From Sipunculus nudus (lineage: Eukaryota; Annelida; Sipuncula; Golfingiida; Sipunculidae), in the NCBI GenBank assembly GCA_026874595.1, contig CM049317.1, positions 27,837,401 to 27,901,400 on the forward strand: a DNA stretch of 64,000 nucleotides. The letters run 5' to 3'. The notes under the pieces were generated by a model that saw only the letters and a program-made list of their open reading frames with translations, was not told where the DNA came from and searched no databases. Of the stretch, positions 10,773-23,373 are shown one piece after another. Every line of letters starts with the position of its first letter. The stretch's first letter is position 1. Both the position numbers and the translations under genes were made by a program.

Positions 10773-12078
10773 TGACATCACGGTGATCTCACAATGGCAT
10801 CACATATTATATCACATGACCTCATCGTGTGACCTCACTGTGATATGAAATCTGTAACCTAACACTGGTATCACAGTGATGTCACACGCTTAGGTCACAT
10901 GGTGATCATACTGTGACTTCATCCTGATATCTCTTTCTTGATGTCACAGAGATGTCACATGCTGATGTCACTATGACATCACAGATTAGCTCACACAGAC
11001 CTCATGCTGTGACCTCACTGTGACATGAAATCTGTAACCTAACACTGGTATCACAGTGATGTCACACGCTTAGGTCACATGGTGATCATACTGTGACTTC
11101 ATCCTGATATCTCTCTCTTGATGTCACAGAGATGTCACATGCTGATGTCACCACGACATCACAGATTAGCTCACACAGACCTCATGCTGTGACCTCACTG
11201 TGACATGAATTTTGTAACCTCACACTGGTGACACAGTGATGTCACATGTTTAGATCACATGGTGATCATACTGTGACTTCACCATGATCTGTCTATCTCG
11301 ATGTCACAGATATGTCACATGCTGATGTCACCACAACATAACAGATTAGCTCACACAGACCTCATGCTGTGATCTCACTGTGACAGGAATTTTGTAACCT
11401 CACACTGGTGACACAGTGATGTCACACGCTTAGATCACATGGTGATCATACTGTTATTTCACCATGATCTGTCTATCTCGATGTCACAGAGATGTCACAT
11501 GCTGATGTCACCACGACATCACGGATTAGCTCACACAGACCTCATGCTGTGATCTCACTGTGACATGAATTTTGTAACCTCACACTGGTGACACAGTGAT
11601 GTCACACGCTTAGATCACATGGTGATCATACTGTTATTTCACCATGATCTGTCTATCTTGATGTCACAGAGATGTCACATGCTGATGTCACCACGACATC
11701 ACAGATTAGCTCACACAGACCTCATGCTGTGACCTCACTGTGACATGAATTTTGTAACCTCACACTGGTGACACAGTGATGTCACATGCCTAGGTCACAT
11801 GGTGATCATACTGTGACTTCACAATGATCTGTCTATCTCGATGTCACAGAGATGTCACATGCTGATGTCACCACGACATCACAGATAAGCTCACACAGAC
11901 CTCATGCTGTGACCTCACTGTGACATGGATTTTGTAACCTCACACTGGTGACTCAGTGATGTCACATGCTTAGGTCACGTGGTGATACTGTAATTTCACC
12001 TTGATCGCACTCTCTTCATGTCACAGAGATTTCACATGCTGAGGTCACATGGTGATCATTTTGTGATATCACCATGAC
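10773..12078. repeat. Satellite array, 180-bp unit, about seven copies
   Basis: The same 180-bp unit recurs with exact spacing. AGATTAGCTCACACAGACC recurs near 10984, 11164, 11344, 11524, 11704 and (variant) 11884. Units are built from short palindromic words such as TGTGATGTCACA-like, GTGATCAC and GTGACATCAC. The array is bounded on the left by the LTR and on the right by a GTCT/CTCT and CACA simple repeat (about 12085-12133). Confidence 0.95.
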
Positions 12079-12867
12079 ACCTCTTTCTCTCTGTCTGTCT
12101 GTCTGTCTGTCTCTCTCTCCCTCACACACACACCCAATATGCAAAACATCCAAATAAGAAAAGACACATAAAATTATAAATTTTATTTATAATGTTTCAC
12201 AGTATGTCAGGTTGCACTGAATGTTACACACGACATATATGATATCGGAATACTTCTTTCACTTATTTGCTGCCCGCCTCAGTCCCGTATTAGCATTGGC
12301 CAAAAAGACCTCTTTTTGTCTGGACACTTCTGATAGGACAGATGTTAGAAACATCCTCTCTGGCTCTTCTGGGCGTTAGTTGATCTTCTTTGTTAAAAGT
12401 CTTCAGACAAGCTAAAACAAAACAGCCTTAATTTGGTTTTGTGAAAATTATTTACACATGATAAAAGAATAAATTCAGTAGAATGGCTTTGTTTAAGATA
12501 TAAATGTCTCCAATCCCAATCGGCCTCCCCCAAAAGTTAAAGAAAATATCTCCAAAGTTAGGGGGTTACATGCAATCATCCTAGATTTCTGTAGATTAGA
12601 TCTTGAAGATCAAGGTCAAAAGTCACCAGTTTTCAAACACTTCTAACACTTGAAGGAAACATCTTGTGTGTCAAATCTGAGGAAAAATCTTCAGTACCTC
12701 ATATGTGACAGGAGTCAAAATTACCATAGATTTCCTCAGAATTAACCTCGTTCAGGAAATGGATAAATAAATACTTGTTTCACATTTGAGGGGGGAAATG
12801 CAATACTTGTTTATGATAAATGTATCTTGTTAACAAGAAATTCTACTGATGACTGATGGCGGGACTA

Positions 12868-13086
12868 TAAAACAAGGGACCCATGTGTCACGGTGCTCAT
12901 CTGAAGTTGACCAGGAAGATAAAATCTATAATAATAACAAAAAAGAGTTGTCTTGGAGGAAAAGGAAACATAGGCCATGGTTGGTTGACATGCTAGGTTT
13001 ATATTGATGAGTAAGGAATAAGAGTGATCAAACAAAGAGTGATTGCTATAGCTCAGATGACTTATAGTCAGCTGAGCTGATAAAGG
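12868..13086 (-). mobile_element. Short deletion derivative of the AGCTCAGCTGA / GACCCATGGGTC repeat family
   Basis: It begins with AAACAAGGGACCCATGTGTCA and ends with ATTGCTATAGCTCAGATGA then AGTCAGCTGAGCT. These are the two ends of the family whose fuller copies lie at 49092-49594 and 54492-56194, here in inverse orientation. There is no coding capacity, so it is a MITE-like derivative. Confidence 0.65.
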
Positions 13087-13777
13087 GTTCTAAGTGGAAC
13101 CCATTTTGGTTCTTTGGCTTGTCACATATTTGGAACCCATCTTGGTTCCCTGAGGAACCCTGAATATAGGTTCCTTCTGGAACCCTGAAAAAGGGTTCCC
13201 TGGGGAACCTTTCAGGTTCTGTAAATACATTTTTGGTTCCTTGAGGAACCTTGTATGGTGCTAATTACTTCCGCTGGGTCTTTGCAAAACCATTATTAAG
13301 GTCCTTTTTTAAATTAACCAGGAATGGTTCTACAGACATTAACTGGGTTCCTTGACTTATTTGTTCCGACAGGAACTTTGACAGTTTATACACCAAACCA
13401 GACAGGACCAATTCAAATTCACTGCAGGGCGAGATAAAGGAACAGATCTAGCACGATTCCTTTTCCTTGGCAGAGGTATGCCCTCAACTGGCATGTCATT
13501 CCACTTGGATATTATGACACTTTAATGGGGGACTTTTTTTTAAATCAAATGAAAGTTACTGTAAAAAAACACAAGAATAAAATACGGGGGTAAACATACT
13601 TTATTTAACTTTAAACGAAGCAATTCATATACTACAAATGTGCAGTTCAGAACAAGCAAATGATTGGATGTAGCATTCAGGATTTCTCTCTTAGAATGGT
13701 GACACAGGGTACTACAGAAATATTAAAATTGGTATTACCTCTTATATGTGTGCTTCAAAGTTTATGTTGCAGTAACT

Positions 13778-14060
13778 TTATAGAATAGGTTTTCTGTTTC
13801 CCTTTACACATTTAACTGTAAAAATCCTAATTAGTTGGTCCTTCTTAGGCCAGTTGAGGCTTATAATGCAATATACGCAGCCATCAATTTCATATTCGTT
13901 TAAACGTAACTCTGCATCCACTTTCTCCTTGAATACTATCAGCAAAGATGAAAGCATGACATGATTCTTCTGCTATCGATTCTATAACACCAGCATCATT
14001 GTTGATTTGGCAGCATATGGCGGGACATCGTAGGTTAATATCAACCAACTGCATAATAGC
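13778..14060 (-). pseudogene. Terminal exon-like coding relic, unknown protein
   Basis: After a minus-strand acceptor (GTCTCTTTGACAG) one frame reads AIMQLVDINLRCPAICCQ then NNDAGVIESIAEESCHAFIF. It stops, but the next frame is open over the following part as LRLNEYEIDGCVYCIISLNW and PKKDQLIRIFTVKCVKGN to a stop at 13778. Together they look like one protein end broken by a single frameshift near 13940. I do not recognise the family. It lies inside the candidate element at 13090-16672, so a transposon-encoded accessory protein is the simplest reading. A host gene tail is the alternative. Confidence 0.4.
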
Positions 14061-14359
14061 CTGTCAAAGAGACAATTTAAATTTTCAATTGTAAGCAAAG
14101 CAATTAGATGAATTTGACTTGACATTTTTACTGTAATATTATTCTCTTTTAATTATTGAATGGGACATTCTCAAATTTAAAGCCAAGCAGTTTTACAAAG
14201 TTCTTTTGAATAAAGTGTAATTGATGTAAAAATAATAAAATTGTTTCAAATGAGAAAACTCAAAGTAGGTGAAGTGTTCTTATTAACATTATTAAACACA
14301 TTTCTAAATAAAGAAATAAATATATTAACAAATTCTATAATGAGTTCAGCCATACGCAA

Positions 14360-14655
14360 TGTGTGTGACTACCTTCATTCACTATCAGATAAAAAACAGC
14401 AAATGTGGCTGGCTTCACACTCGATGTGAATGTGCCTACCATCACTCCCTATTAGATATCAGGTGAAATGCGGTTATCTTCACTCAGTATGTGCCTGTCT
14501 TCACTCGCAGCTGAATATAAAAAGCAAATGTGGCTGGCTTCACACTCAATGTGTATGTGCCTACCTTCACTCGCTCTTAGATATCAAGAGGAAATTTTGT
14601 TGCTTTCACTCAGTATGTGCCTGCCTTAACTTCCTGTTAGACATTAACAGTTAAT
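14360..14655 (+). repeat. Tandem repeat, ~125-bp unit, about 2.5 copies
   Basis: AAATGTGGCTGGCTTCACAC recurs at about 14401 and 14526, with shared ATGTGCCTACC-TCACTC and TTAGATATCA segments. The two short reading frames over this stretch are translations of the repeat and are not genes. Confidence 0.75.
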
Positions 14656-14857
14656 GCGCTGGCCTCATACACACAAAATGCATGTGACAAACTTCATTTT
14701 ATAACAAAGCTCAGATGACTTCAAGAAGATAATAAAGCTGGTCATATCGGTCTAGGACAAATTAAACGTGTTATAGACAATCATAAAATATATAATAAAT
14801 GTATAGTTTATGACAATCTTCTCAGAGCTGGTTTTCTTGTTGCTGGGACTTTTGTTG

Positions 14858-15000
14858 TTATTTTAAATGCTGCATGCGTTTTTTGCACTTGGCAAGATAA
14901 ATTGCTTTGATACTACCACCATGACAAATTTCAACATTTCGTCTTTAGCTCTTCATGCTTCATAATTGGTCTTTTGTTTAGTGAAGAGTCTTCACTCACC
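14858..15000 (-). pseudogene. Exon-like coding relic, unknown protein
   Basis: After the minus-strand acceptor TATATTTTCAG the sequence reads VSEDSSLNKRPIMKHEELK to a stop. The adjacent frame continues NVEICHGGSIKAIYLAKC then KKRMQHLK to a stop at 14858. The composition looks like a basic, lysine-rich C terminus. A single frameshift would explain the break. No family is recognised. It begins with one base of a split codon, which would fit the two-base end of the candidate exon at 19266-19364, but such agreement occurs by chance one time in three. Confidence 0.3.
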
Positions 15001-16902
15001 CTGAAAATATAGAACAATATTTATTTAGATTGAGCGGATGTGAATTGTGACATCATTTTTTTATTTAAATCAATGGAGTTACCTACGAACCAGTGTGTTC
15101 ATTTACATGTATATCATGCCTTAATGACATAGAAATATGTGACCCATTGTCATAACGCTCCACATTATATTAGAGTCTATCATTTACACAATTGTTTATA
15201 ACATTTTTGGAGAAATGTATTGCAAATTTCAGGAATTTATAAATATAGGTCTGCATAAACCTTTATTCAATTTCATACTTATACCCAAAATAATGAAAAA
15301 AAAAACTTGTTGGCTATTTCAATTTAAACTCTGCATGATGACAGAAAAAGAAAGCACGACTTCATTTTCCAAGGCAAAATGCTGAATGATGAGATAATGA
15401 AGCCTGTAAGGATTAAAAAAAATAAAGTTTAAGATTGCACCATTTTAATCAAACAATGGATAAATATGAGATCAAAATAAATTGCAAACCCGAGCATGAT
15501 TTTGTTGGGAAATTAATGGTTTATTTTTGTACAAATTTGAAGCAACTTTGTAAAATGTTACAACTATTACACCATAATCTTTGAGATCTCCGGCCAAGCC
15601 ATTTAGCAATTTGAAAAGAATAAATGTGTGAAAATGGCAAAAAAAAATAAATTGTATATACATTCATATAATATATTTTGTAATCATTAATATTTATTTA
15701 TTATTTATTTGTTCATAACATGAGACTCAAGGGGGAGGGGGTCCTAATAATATCCATAATATTAGTGGTACTGTATTAATTTCCCATAATATTTGAGACA
15801 GCATTTTTGGTAAAAATAAATAGTACTACTTTGAATAAAGGCCCATTTTCTACTGTGTTTATATCTTAAAATTGGTCACTTATTGTAACCACATTTTCTT
15901 CGATAAATATTTCTATTGCATTTCAAACAAGTAATGTTCTGCTCATAATGAAATTCGGTCACATCATGTTCTTCTGTAAGAAAGGCAGCTGGTCAATCAT
16001 GGTGGAAAAGTCAAAAGTGAATGTTGTCTGCATGGGAGGGTATTCTAAAGGTATTGAATCGCTGTACAGCAGGCCAAGCTGGGTCTTCATTGAAACAAAA
16101 TGTATACACAGCAATGTCATAGTCATACATACAGTCCAGCAATAAACATGTCCGACCTCCTGAATCTTCACACTACTAGTGGGCCGTATATTTATCCCTC
16201 CAGCAGGAAACCTGCCATCTTGTCATTTCGGGTCTATTACGGTCACTGATGGCCAGGACTGACCAGTACAACAGATAGACAATTAAAGCCAGTCCATCAG
16301 ATAAACCTGCTGATAATAAATATTACAGTCGGGTCTGCTTCCAACAATTTTATAAATCAAGATCAAATAGTTTCTGTTGGTAAAAAAGTCTTATACTTAT
16401 CTGATTTTCAAATATTCTTCAGTGCTGTGCCCTTTCCACATTCAGCTTCTTTTAGCAAAGAAACACGGGTATCGTGTATCGTGCGCAAAAGGTCATATGA
16501 CTCCGTCTGAGGAACCCTTCACGTGGCTGTGGAACCTGCTTTATTGAAAAGAATGCTGTCGCTTGCACAGAACCATTTTAACGCATACAGAACCACCAAG
16601 TTTCCACCTGAAACTACAGAGTTCCCTAGGGATGCCCATGGAACCCTTATTTCTGAGAGTGTGTTACATAACCTGTCATGACTGGTGCTGGCATGGCCTT
16701 GCTATACACAGCATAGGTTTCAATGGTCACATTATATTATGTAAACCTTTGTTTTTATTGTAAAGGTTAATATGAATTCATACAATTGATGTTTTTATTT
16801 CAGTTAATAAATATTTAACATGCCCATCTCAAATTCATTCTTTATTGTATAATTTACTGGGTGTTCTGATCCATGTATTTTAATGATCTAATACATGTAT
16901 TA

Positions 16903-17150
16903 AACAAGGGACCCATGGGTCACTGTGCTCAGCTGAAGTTGACCTTGAAGGTAAAAATCTAAAATAATATCAAATGGAGATAAAGTGTAAGAGGAAGAGG
17001 TAATATAGGCTATGGTTAGTTTATATGATTTGTTTGTATTGATGAGCAAAAAATTGTTGCAAATAATATTATGTGACCTAACCATGTGTTTCCTATGTTG
17101 AAACTGAAGCATGTGAGCAGTTTGTGAACAAATGATCTGTACTATTACCA
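16903..17150 (-). repeat. Partial copy of the GACCCATGGGTC repeat family
   Basis: It starts with AACAAGGGACCCATGGGTCA and CTGTGCTCAGCTGAAGTTGA. The following 130 bp is homologous to the inside of 12868-13086 (shared AGGTAATATAGGC-ATGGTTAG-like segment and TATTGATGAG). The far end is missing. Confidence 0.6.
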
Positions 17151-17594
17151 TGATCACTAGTTGGCTTTTTGATTAACTGTTGACATTTCAGTAGTTTACA
17201 CATTTGTTTAATTGAATCTATTTTTTTGCATAATATATATTATTTAATATATATGTATTTTTTTTTATTTTATGACATGTATACAGTTGAAATATATCTA
17301 ATTAACAACATAAATACAGGGTAAATAAAGGCTGATCTCCAATTCTGCTGAGGCAGGAAAGTAATGAACAAATGTTTGTATCAGATCCACATTTTTTTAT
17401 CACATCAATTTTTTTTATTATAAGTTTACATTTCTATACATTTCCAATATAACATATATAACTGAATATAAAAGTTGATTCATAATTTTCAATTGCATTT
17501 TCATAAATCTCAATCTCGTCAGATAACACCACATCATACATACAAATGTTTATTTATTTTTTACCACAAAAATAAATCTTTAAATCTGCAAAAC

Positions 17595-18827
17595 AACTAG
17601 ATATTTCTTGGCACCGCAGGTGCCATAGTATCCCCAGACAATTAATCCCCCCCCCTCCCCTCTTTAAGAATAGACCCCCATCTTCAGCAACAATTAATAT
17701 CAGACCACACTCATAGAAAAGGTCACTCTCATAGAAAAGGTCATGACCCCAATTTCAATATACATCATCCCAAACCCATGTCTATGTAAATGCATAATAT
17801 GAAAGAAATTTGTCCATTAGTTTTTGACTTGTAATGCTCACAGTACTGTTAAGTGGCAATAATGGGGTATTAAACGGCACGAAAACAAGTAAAAGAATAA
17901 CAGGTGGCGCCACCTGTTTCCGGTACATGACAATACTATCCAAGATCTTCAATCAAGTTGAATTTTGGACCAATCCATGCATCCCTTATTGAGATATTAA
18001 TGATTTTGTGTAATTTTCACCATATATGGCAATATTCAAGGTCAAGGCCACTCTAATTGAAAGGCCATAACCCCAATTTATATATACATCATCCCATAAC
18101 CCATGTCTATGTACATGAATAATATGAAAGAAATCTGTCTGATAGTTTTTGACTTATAATGCCCACAGTACTGGATAGTGGCAATTATGGGGGTATTAAA
18201 CGGCACGAAAACAAGTAAAAGAATGACAGGTGGCGCCACCTGTTTCCGGTACATGACATTACTATCCTAGATCTTCGGTCAAGTTGATTTTTGGACCAAT
18301 CCATGTATCCCTTATTGAGATATTAATGATTTTGTGTGATTTTCACCATATATGGCAATATTCAAGGTCAAGGCCACTCATAGGAAAGGTCATGACCCCA
18401 ATTTAAATAAACATCATCCCATAACCAATATTTATATATATGCATAATATTAAAGAAATCTGTCCATTAGTGTTTGACTTATAATGCTCACAGTACTGTC
18501 AAGTAGCAATTTTGGGGGTATTAAACGGCACGAAAACAAGTACTGAATAATAGGTGGCGCCACCAGTTTCTGGAACCTGACAACCCTATCCATGATCTTC
18601 CATCAACTTGATTTTTGGATCAATCCATGCAAGATTTCTTGAGCTATTTAAGAATTTGTGTGATTTTCCCCAAAATTAGACATATTCAAGGTCAAGGACA
18701 CTCCCCTAATCAAGGTCATGAACTCATTTTAAATAGTTGTCGTCCTCTCACCCATATCTATACATATATCAAGTTTGGTAAAGATCCGTGAAATATTTTT
18801 GAGTTATCACGCCAACAAGATTTATAT

Positions 18828-18862
<35 letters not shown>

Positions 18863-18922
18863 GGCGGCGGCGGGGGGACCGGTATGAAAACATAGTATCC
18901 CCCGACTTTGTCTGGGGATACA
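17595..18922 (+). mobile_element. Non-autonomous element with GTATCCCCAGAC ends, copy 1
   Basis: Left end: AACTAGATATTTCTTGGCAC then GCAGGTGCCATAGTATCCCCAGAC. Right end: CATAGTATCCCCCGACTTTG then TCTGGGGATACA. An inverted copy with the same two ends lies at 40265-42430. Inside are three copies of a ~325-bp unit, each carrying GGTGGCGCCACC (17903, 18229, 18553) and TTCAAGGTCAAGGCCAC. A GGC microsatellite (18828-18873) lies near the right end. There is no ORF. The subterminal GTATCCCCAGAC / GTCTGGGGATAC pair suggests a DNA transposon, but the superfamily is undetermined. Confidence 0.75.
18828..18873. repeat. GGC trinucleotide microsatellite
   Basis: About fifteen GGC units with two GGT interruptions. 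Its reverse-strand counterpart (CCG)n is at the matching end of the second copy (about 40313-40325), so it belongs to the element. Confidence 0.85.
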
Positions 18923-19265
18923 ATAAATATATAAAAAAAATACTTGATTTATATTTCACAATTTTAAATTGTGTCTTTATTTATCCATAATGTGCTTCAT
19001 ATTTTATAAATTTAAGCATACTGATGGGTTAAATTATATTTGTTATAATCATTTAAAAGAAAATTGATTTCTTTAAACATGCTACATAAACACAACATGG
19101 CATCTTCTGGATTACATCTTTTAAAGGAAAGTTTTTGTATATTGGAGTGGTAACAGCATTACAATTAAGGAGATACAGTGAAAACAATAACAATTACTGC
19201 ATAACACTTGGTGGGTTGGGTTTGCGGGGGGGGATTGGGGTGGTGATATGAAAATAACAGTTCAC

Positions 19266-19364
19266 CTTTCACAGCAGGAGATCTCCCCCAGTGACTGTAA
19301 CAAATCAGAAACCCCTTGCATAGCTGAATTCCAGTGACCTGGAGTGGGACCCTGCATCTTTAAT
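19266..19364 (-). CDS. Candidate internal coding exon, unknown gene
   Basis: A 99-nt minus-strand segment lies between acceptor TTTGATAACAG and donor AAG/GTGAAC. Only one frame is open, reading LKMQGPTPGHWNSAMQGV then SDLLQSLGEISCCE, with one base at the start and two at the end for split codons. GC content is clearly above the flanks. The protein is not recognised. The donor is imperfect. It could be a host exon or part of a transposon gene. Confidence 0.35.
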
Positions 19365-19504
19365 CTGTTATCAAAGGAAATGACTACAATAGAGCCTCAA
19401 GCAAAAAATAAGTAACAAGACTAATTTTCAAGCTTTTTTCAAATTTCAGATTTAAACAAATTAAATACTTATGTTTACATGATGTGAAAATTAAATCAAT
19501 GGTA

Positions 19505-20057
19505 CTAACAGGAAAAAAAGTGCCATGGTCATAGTTGGGCAAAACTTAAGGTACTGATTTTATTTTTATGCTAATAACTTAAAAAATTTACAAAATTCAG
19601 ATCTAATTTTGGGTAAACAATTGAATCGTAATCAAACATAGTTATATACTTGGGAAAATAGACTCTAGTTTTAAAATTTTTCATGTTAAGTGAGTAAATA
19701 TTTTTCCTGATTTTTTATAAAGTCTATTATGTTTGGGCCCATAACTTTAAAAAAATTAAACTTAATAGACTTAATTTCTTCCATGTACACAGGATTATAT
19801 AGAGGAATATTCATGTTAAATATGAGGAAAAACAGATGAGTGGTTTTGATATTAGGCATTTTTTCCTTAATTTCTCAAATGAACGAAGTCGCAAAGACAC
19901 AGTTTTCGGCTTGGCAGGAGATCCTGGGGACATCTAACATTATGCCGAATTTTGGATTCCTAGGTCTAAACGTGCCAGATCTACGGAGGGACGGACGAAC
20001 GTCGGACAATGGACCACGACTATACTTCATGCAGATGACTTATAATCAGCTGAGCTA
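19505..20057 (-). repeat. AGCTCAGCTGA-family repeat copy
   Basis: The right edge reads CGGAGGGACGGACGAACGTC then ATGACTTATAATCAGCTGAGCT, the inverse of the family left end. The body (TGGGCAAAACTTAAGGTAC, AATTTTGGGTAAACAATTGA) is the reverse complement of the blocks duplicated at 49638 and 50325. The outer end near 19505 is uncertain. Confidence 0.6.
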
Positions 20058-20059
20058 AA

Positions 20060-21060
20060 AATCAATTTTATCAATAAATTAACATCTTTAACAATTTGTT
20101 TATTTTATATGGTTTTAATAAGATTCCCGCTATATTTGGCTTGTAGACAGAAGTGAAAATTATCACAATAATTTTATTTTTTTAATGAAAATTGAACCCA
20201 TAAAACTTGTAATTTTTAACATTCTTTTAATTTGTGAAATATATTATATCCCGGATTCTTAACAATTTGATGGACCAAAATTGAATAAATGATAAATATG
20301 ATGTTATATGGTTTTACTTATGGTTATAAGAATCCTACCATTTTTGGTGAGTACATTAATGTGAATGTTTTCAAAAGTTAATTAAACAGTTTATTCTTTA
20401 AATATATATTAACCAATTTTAATTTGTGACATTGACTAAAAATGAATAAATACTCATTAAATAAAATTTATATAATGAAACTGCCAAAATGGTGTATACT
20501 TGCAACATCAGACTTAGGCAGGATAAATGTTAGGTATCATATTGTCACATTAAATTATTTGAAACTTTTGGGAAACTTGTTATCATATTTCATTTTTGGC
20601 CACATATTGTAAATGGTTTCAGTTAATTTTACATTTTTTTTTCTTTAAGAAAGGGTAACATTTGATATAACTCCTAGAACCAATTTCTTATTTTCCTTTG
20701 TCATTTGATTATTAACCATGCGTCACATGTAAAAGTATATTACTTCTTGTGCCTGTTTCAGTCATTTAGTTTAGATAATTTATTGAGATATGTTGTCACC
20801 TTTATTGTATCAAGCTTCTCTAAAAGATTAAGTGCATGTTAAACTACTACACACTTATTTATAGACTACCTTGGATTCTGGACTTACTTTCAATAAATAT
20901 ATATATTATGTAAATACTATGATGCCATATTAGACAGAATAACTGAGTTTTTGATAGGATTATGCATGTTTACAATTTACATATACATAAAAGAAAGTTT
21001 GGTTGTAAAAAATTTAATTTAATGCCAAAAATTTAAGTTCTCTAATATGTATAGTAAATC
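20060..21060. other. AT-rich DNA, nothing recognised
   Basis: Low-complexity AT-rich sequence with no open frame of note, no splice-bounded segment and no clear repeat end. Confidence 0.6.
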
Positions 21061-21069
21061 CTGAGTTAC

Positions 21070-21960
21070 AAGAATGTAAAACAAAGAATCTGTGGGTCAC
21101 GGCACGGATTCTATGACCTTGGCTTTTGGCCTCATGACCACTAAATCAAAAGGGTTCTTACTTTAGTGATGGGCCATATAATAGTCAAGTTTGAAACCAA
21201 TATTTCAGTCCTTTGATCTCATGACCCCAAAATCAATCAGATTGATTTTCTATTTGCACGTCACCTATATTTGCTAGATGTAAGGTTTGGGGTGAAATGT
21301 CTTGCTTAAAATGCACCCAAAATCTTTATAAATAAGTGGGTCCTCTGTGTTAAATCTTTGACCTCGTGACCCAAAAATCAACAGAGTTCTTGCTATACAG
21401 GTGGGCCATATATTACTAAGTTTGAAATTGACATGTCTAAACTTGAGTTATCATCACGAAACAAATTTAAACGGACATACAGAAAAACGAACAAATGGAC
21501 AGACGGACGGATGGACAAGGTGATTACTATAGGGCATCCACTTGTTCTATTAGGTCCCAAATAACACATGGTTTCATGACACTAGATAAAATCACATTTG
21601 CAAATCTGATAGTTTCAATATAATGTGGTAGTCTCATAAAAATCATATAAAAAAAAAGAAAAAAATACAGGTGGCGCCACCGGTCTTCAGGAACTCAAGA
21701 AACCAGTCATAATCAATAAACACACCAGGTTTTGGGACACTAGATGAAACCACAGTTGAGAAAAAGTCATAATTGCTGTCATTTAAAGGTCTCAAAAACA
21801 GTAAAAAAAAATCTTAAAAATAAGAAAAAAGTGGCGCCACCAGTTTTCGGGAACTGACAAACCTTGTCATGGTCATCTTCAAGGCAAGATTCAGGGCAAT
21901 TCATGTATTAGTTATCAAGGTTTTGAATCAAATTTTCGATTATTCGGGGGGGGGGGGGCG
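21070..21960 (-). repeat. Mixed repeat: AGGTCA-type unit ending GGGCATCCACTTG, plus GGTGGCGCCACC unit
   Basis: About 21110-21545 contains repeated CATGACC-CAAAATCAA and GATGGGCCATATA blocks. It ends GACAGACGGACGGATGGACA then GGTGATTACTATAGGGCATC, the inverse of the start of the repeat at 51556. From 21650 two units carry GGTGGCGCCACC (21670) and AGTGGCGCCACC (21830). A poly-G run closes the block near 21947-21958. Confidence 0.55.
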
Positions 21961-21999
21961 TATTTACCAGCCCCATAGCTCGGAGTGACCTAATGGTTC

Positions 22000-22534
22000 C
22001 AATGCGACTTTTTATTGACTTCCCTGGATCTAGCTGACCACTTTAATGAGAGCTGAGTAGCAATGAATCACATCCTTAAGTATTTTCTGTTATTTTTGTA
22101 AAATGCACAGTGAAAATATGATTGGTTAAATAATAATTTTTTTATCATTTATATTTTATTAATTAATTCATACCCCTTTAAATCACCAACTGTAATTTAC
22201 ATAAAATTATTGAAACAGTTTTTAAACACATTTCCCCAAATTTTTCTTTTTACATTGGTCCGATTTTTTTTTTTCTTAAAACTGCTTACTCTTATTTTTA
22301 CAAATGGTATCCTAAGATTGTTTTACAAATATATTCATAAAAGTATCTATATATACAATATAACTTTCGCGTACAGCCACACTTAAATGCAACAATATCC
22401 TATATCAAGGCTAGATTTCCCGGCCCCATTTGATTCCTAACCCTGCATGCTCATTGCTGTATTATAAGGCCTCTCCCTTTTTCCCTTTTTATTACATTTT
22501 TTAGTCCCAGTGGCGGCCTGTATAAAGGAGTGTG

Positions 22535-22596
<62 letters not shown>

Positions 22597-23328
22597 AAAT
22601 AATTCAACCTGAAATATAAATTAAGGAAAGAATTGATATATGTTAAATTTGATTTTTAAATAAGGACCATATCGTTTAAAATTTGTCGTTCACAAAAGAC
22701 TGCACCTTAATGTAATACATGCAGTAAGTTCAGTACATCAAAATTAGTTTTACCTAATACTTTATTCATTCATTTTATTTTAATATTCAATTTTGCCATT
22801 TTTTTTTTTTTTTTACTCAACTTCAATGTTATTTAGAAATAGGCCTATATGAATGTGATTAAAATGCTATGTTCGTGTGCGTCATTAATGTCATTATAAA
22901 GTAGATAATGAAGACGAAATAAGAGGGGAGGGCAACATGCTATTTGTCAGGATATAGTAAGGCTTAAGTGAATAAGGGCATTAGAAGACAGCCTAAGCAC
23001 TGTAATGGCTCAAGTTTATAAATGAAGTGAGGAAGAAAGAGAGAGGGAGGAGGTGGGGTAATATGGTCTGTGTATAGGGCATGTTAATCTAAGGAATGCA
23101 GCAGGTTCAGTCTAGGTCAGACAATTATGGCTTTGGCTTCCTTGCTTGTGGAGTTCGCGTAATGCCCCCTGACATGCAGCTCCTCAGGATCCAGTCACAC
23201 TGATATGTCACACTATTATGATTAACTACTTGTATAGAAAACTTAGTATATAATCTCACACACAGACACACACACACATTTGAATACATATATACACAAA
23301 TACCGGTTATTAAAAAACACTTACACAC

Positions 23329-23373
<45 letters not shown>

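Larger units (their letters stand above)
13090..16672 (-). mobile_element. Candidate DNA transposon with GGTTCC-rich ends
   Basis: The left end has repeated palindromic words of the type GGTTCC-N-GGAACC (AAAGGGTTCTAAGTGGAACC, CCTGAGGAACCCTGAA, AAGGGTTCCCTGGGGAACC). The right end, read on the minus strand, gives CACTCTCAGAAATAAGGGTT followed by further GGTTC/GAACC words. Two minus-strand coding relics with acceptor sites (13778-14060 and 14858-15000) and a 125-bp tandem repeat lie between. Ends and superfamily are inferred; no transposase motif is recognised. Confidence 0.4.
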
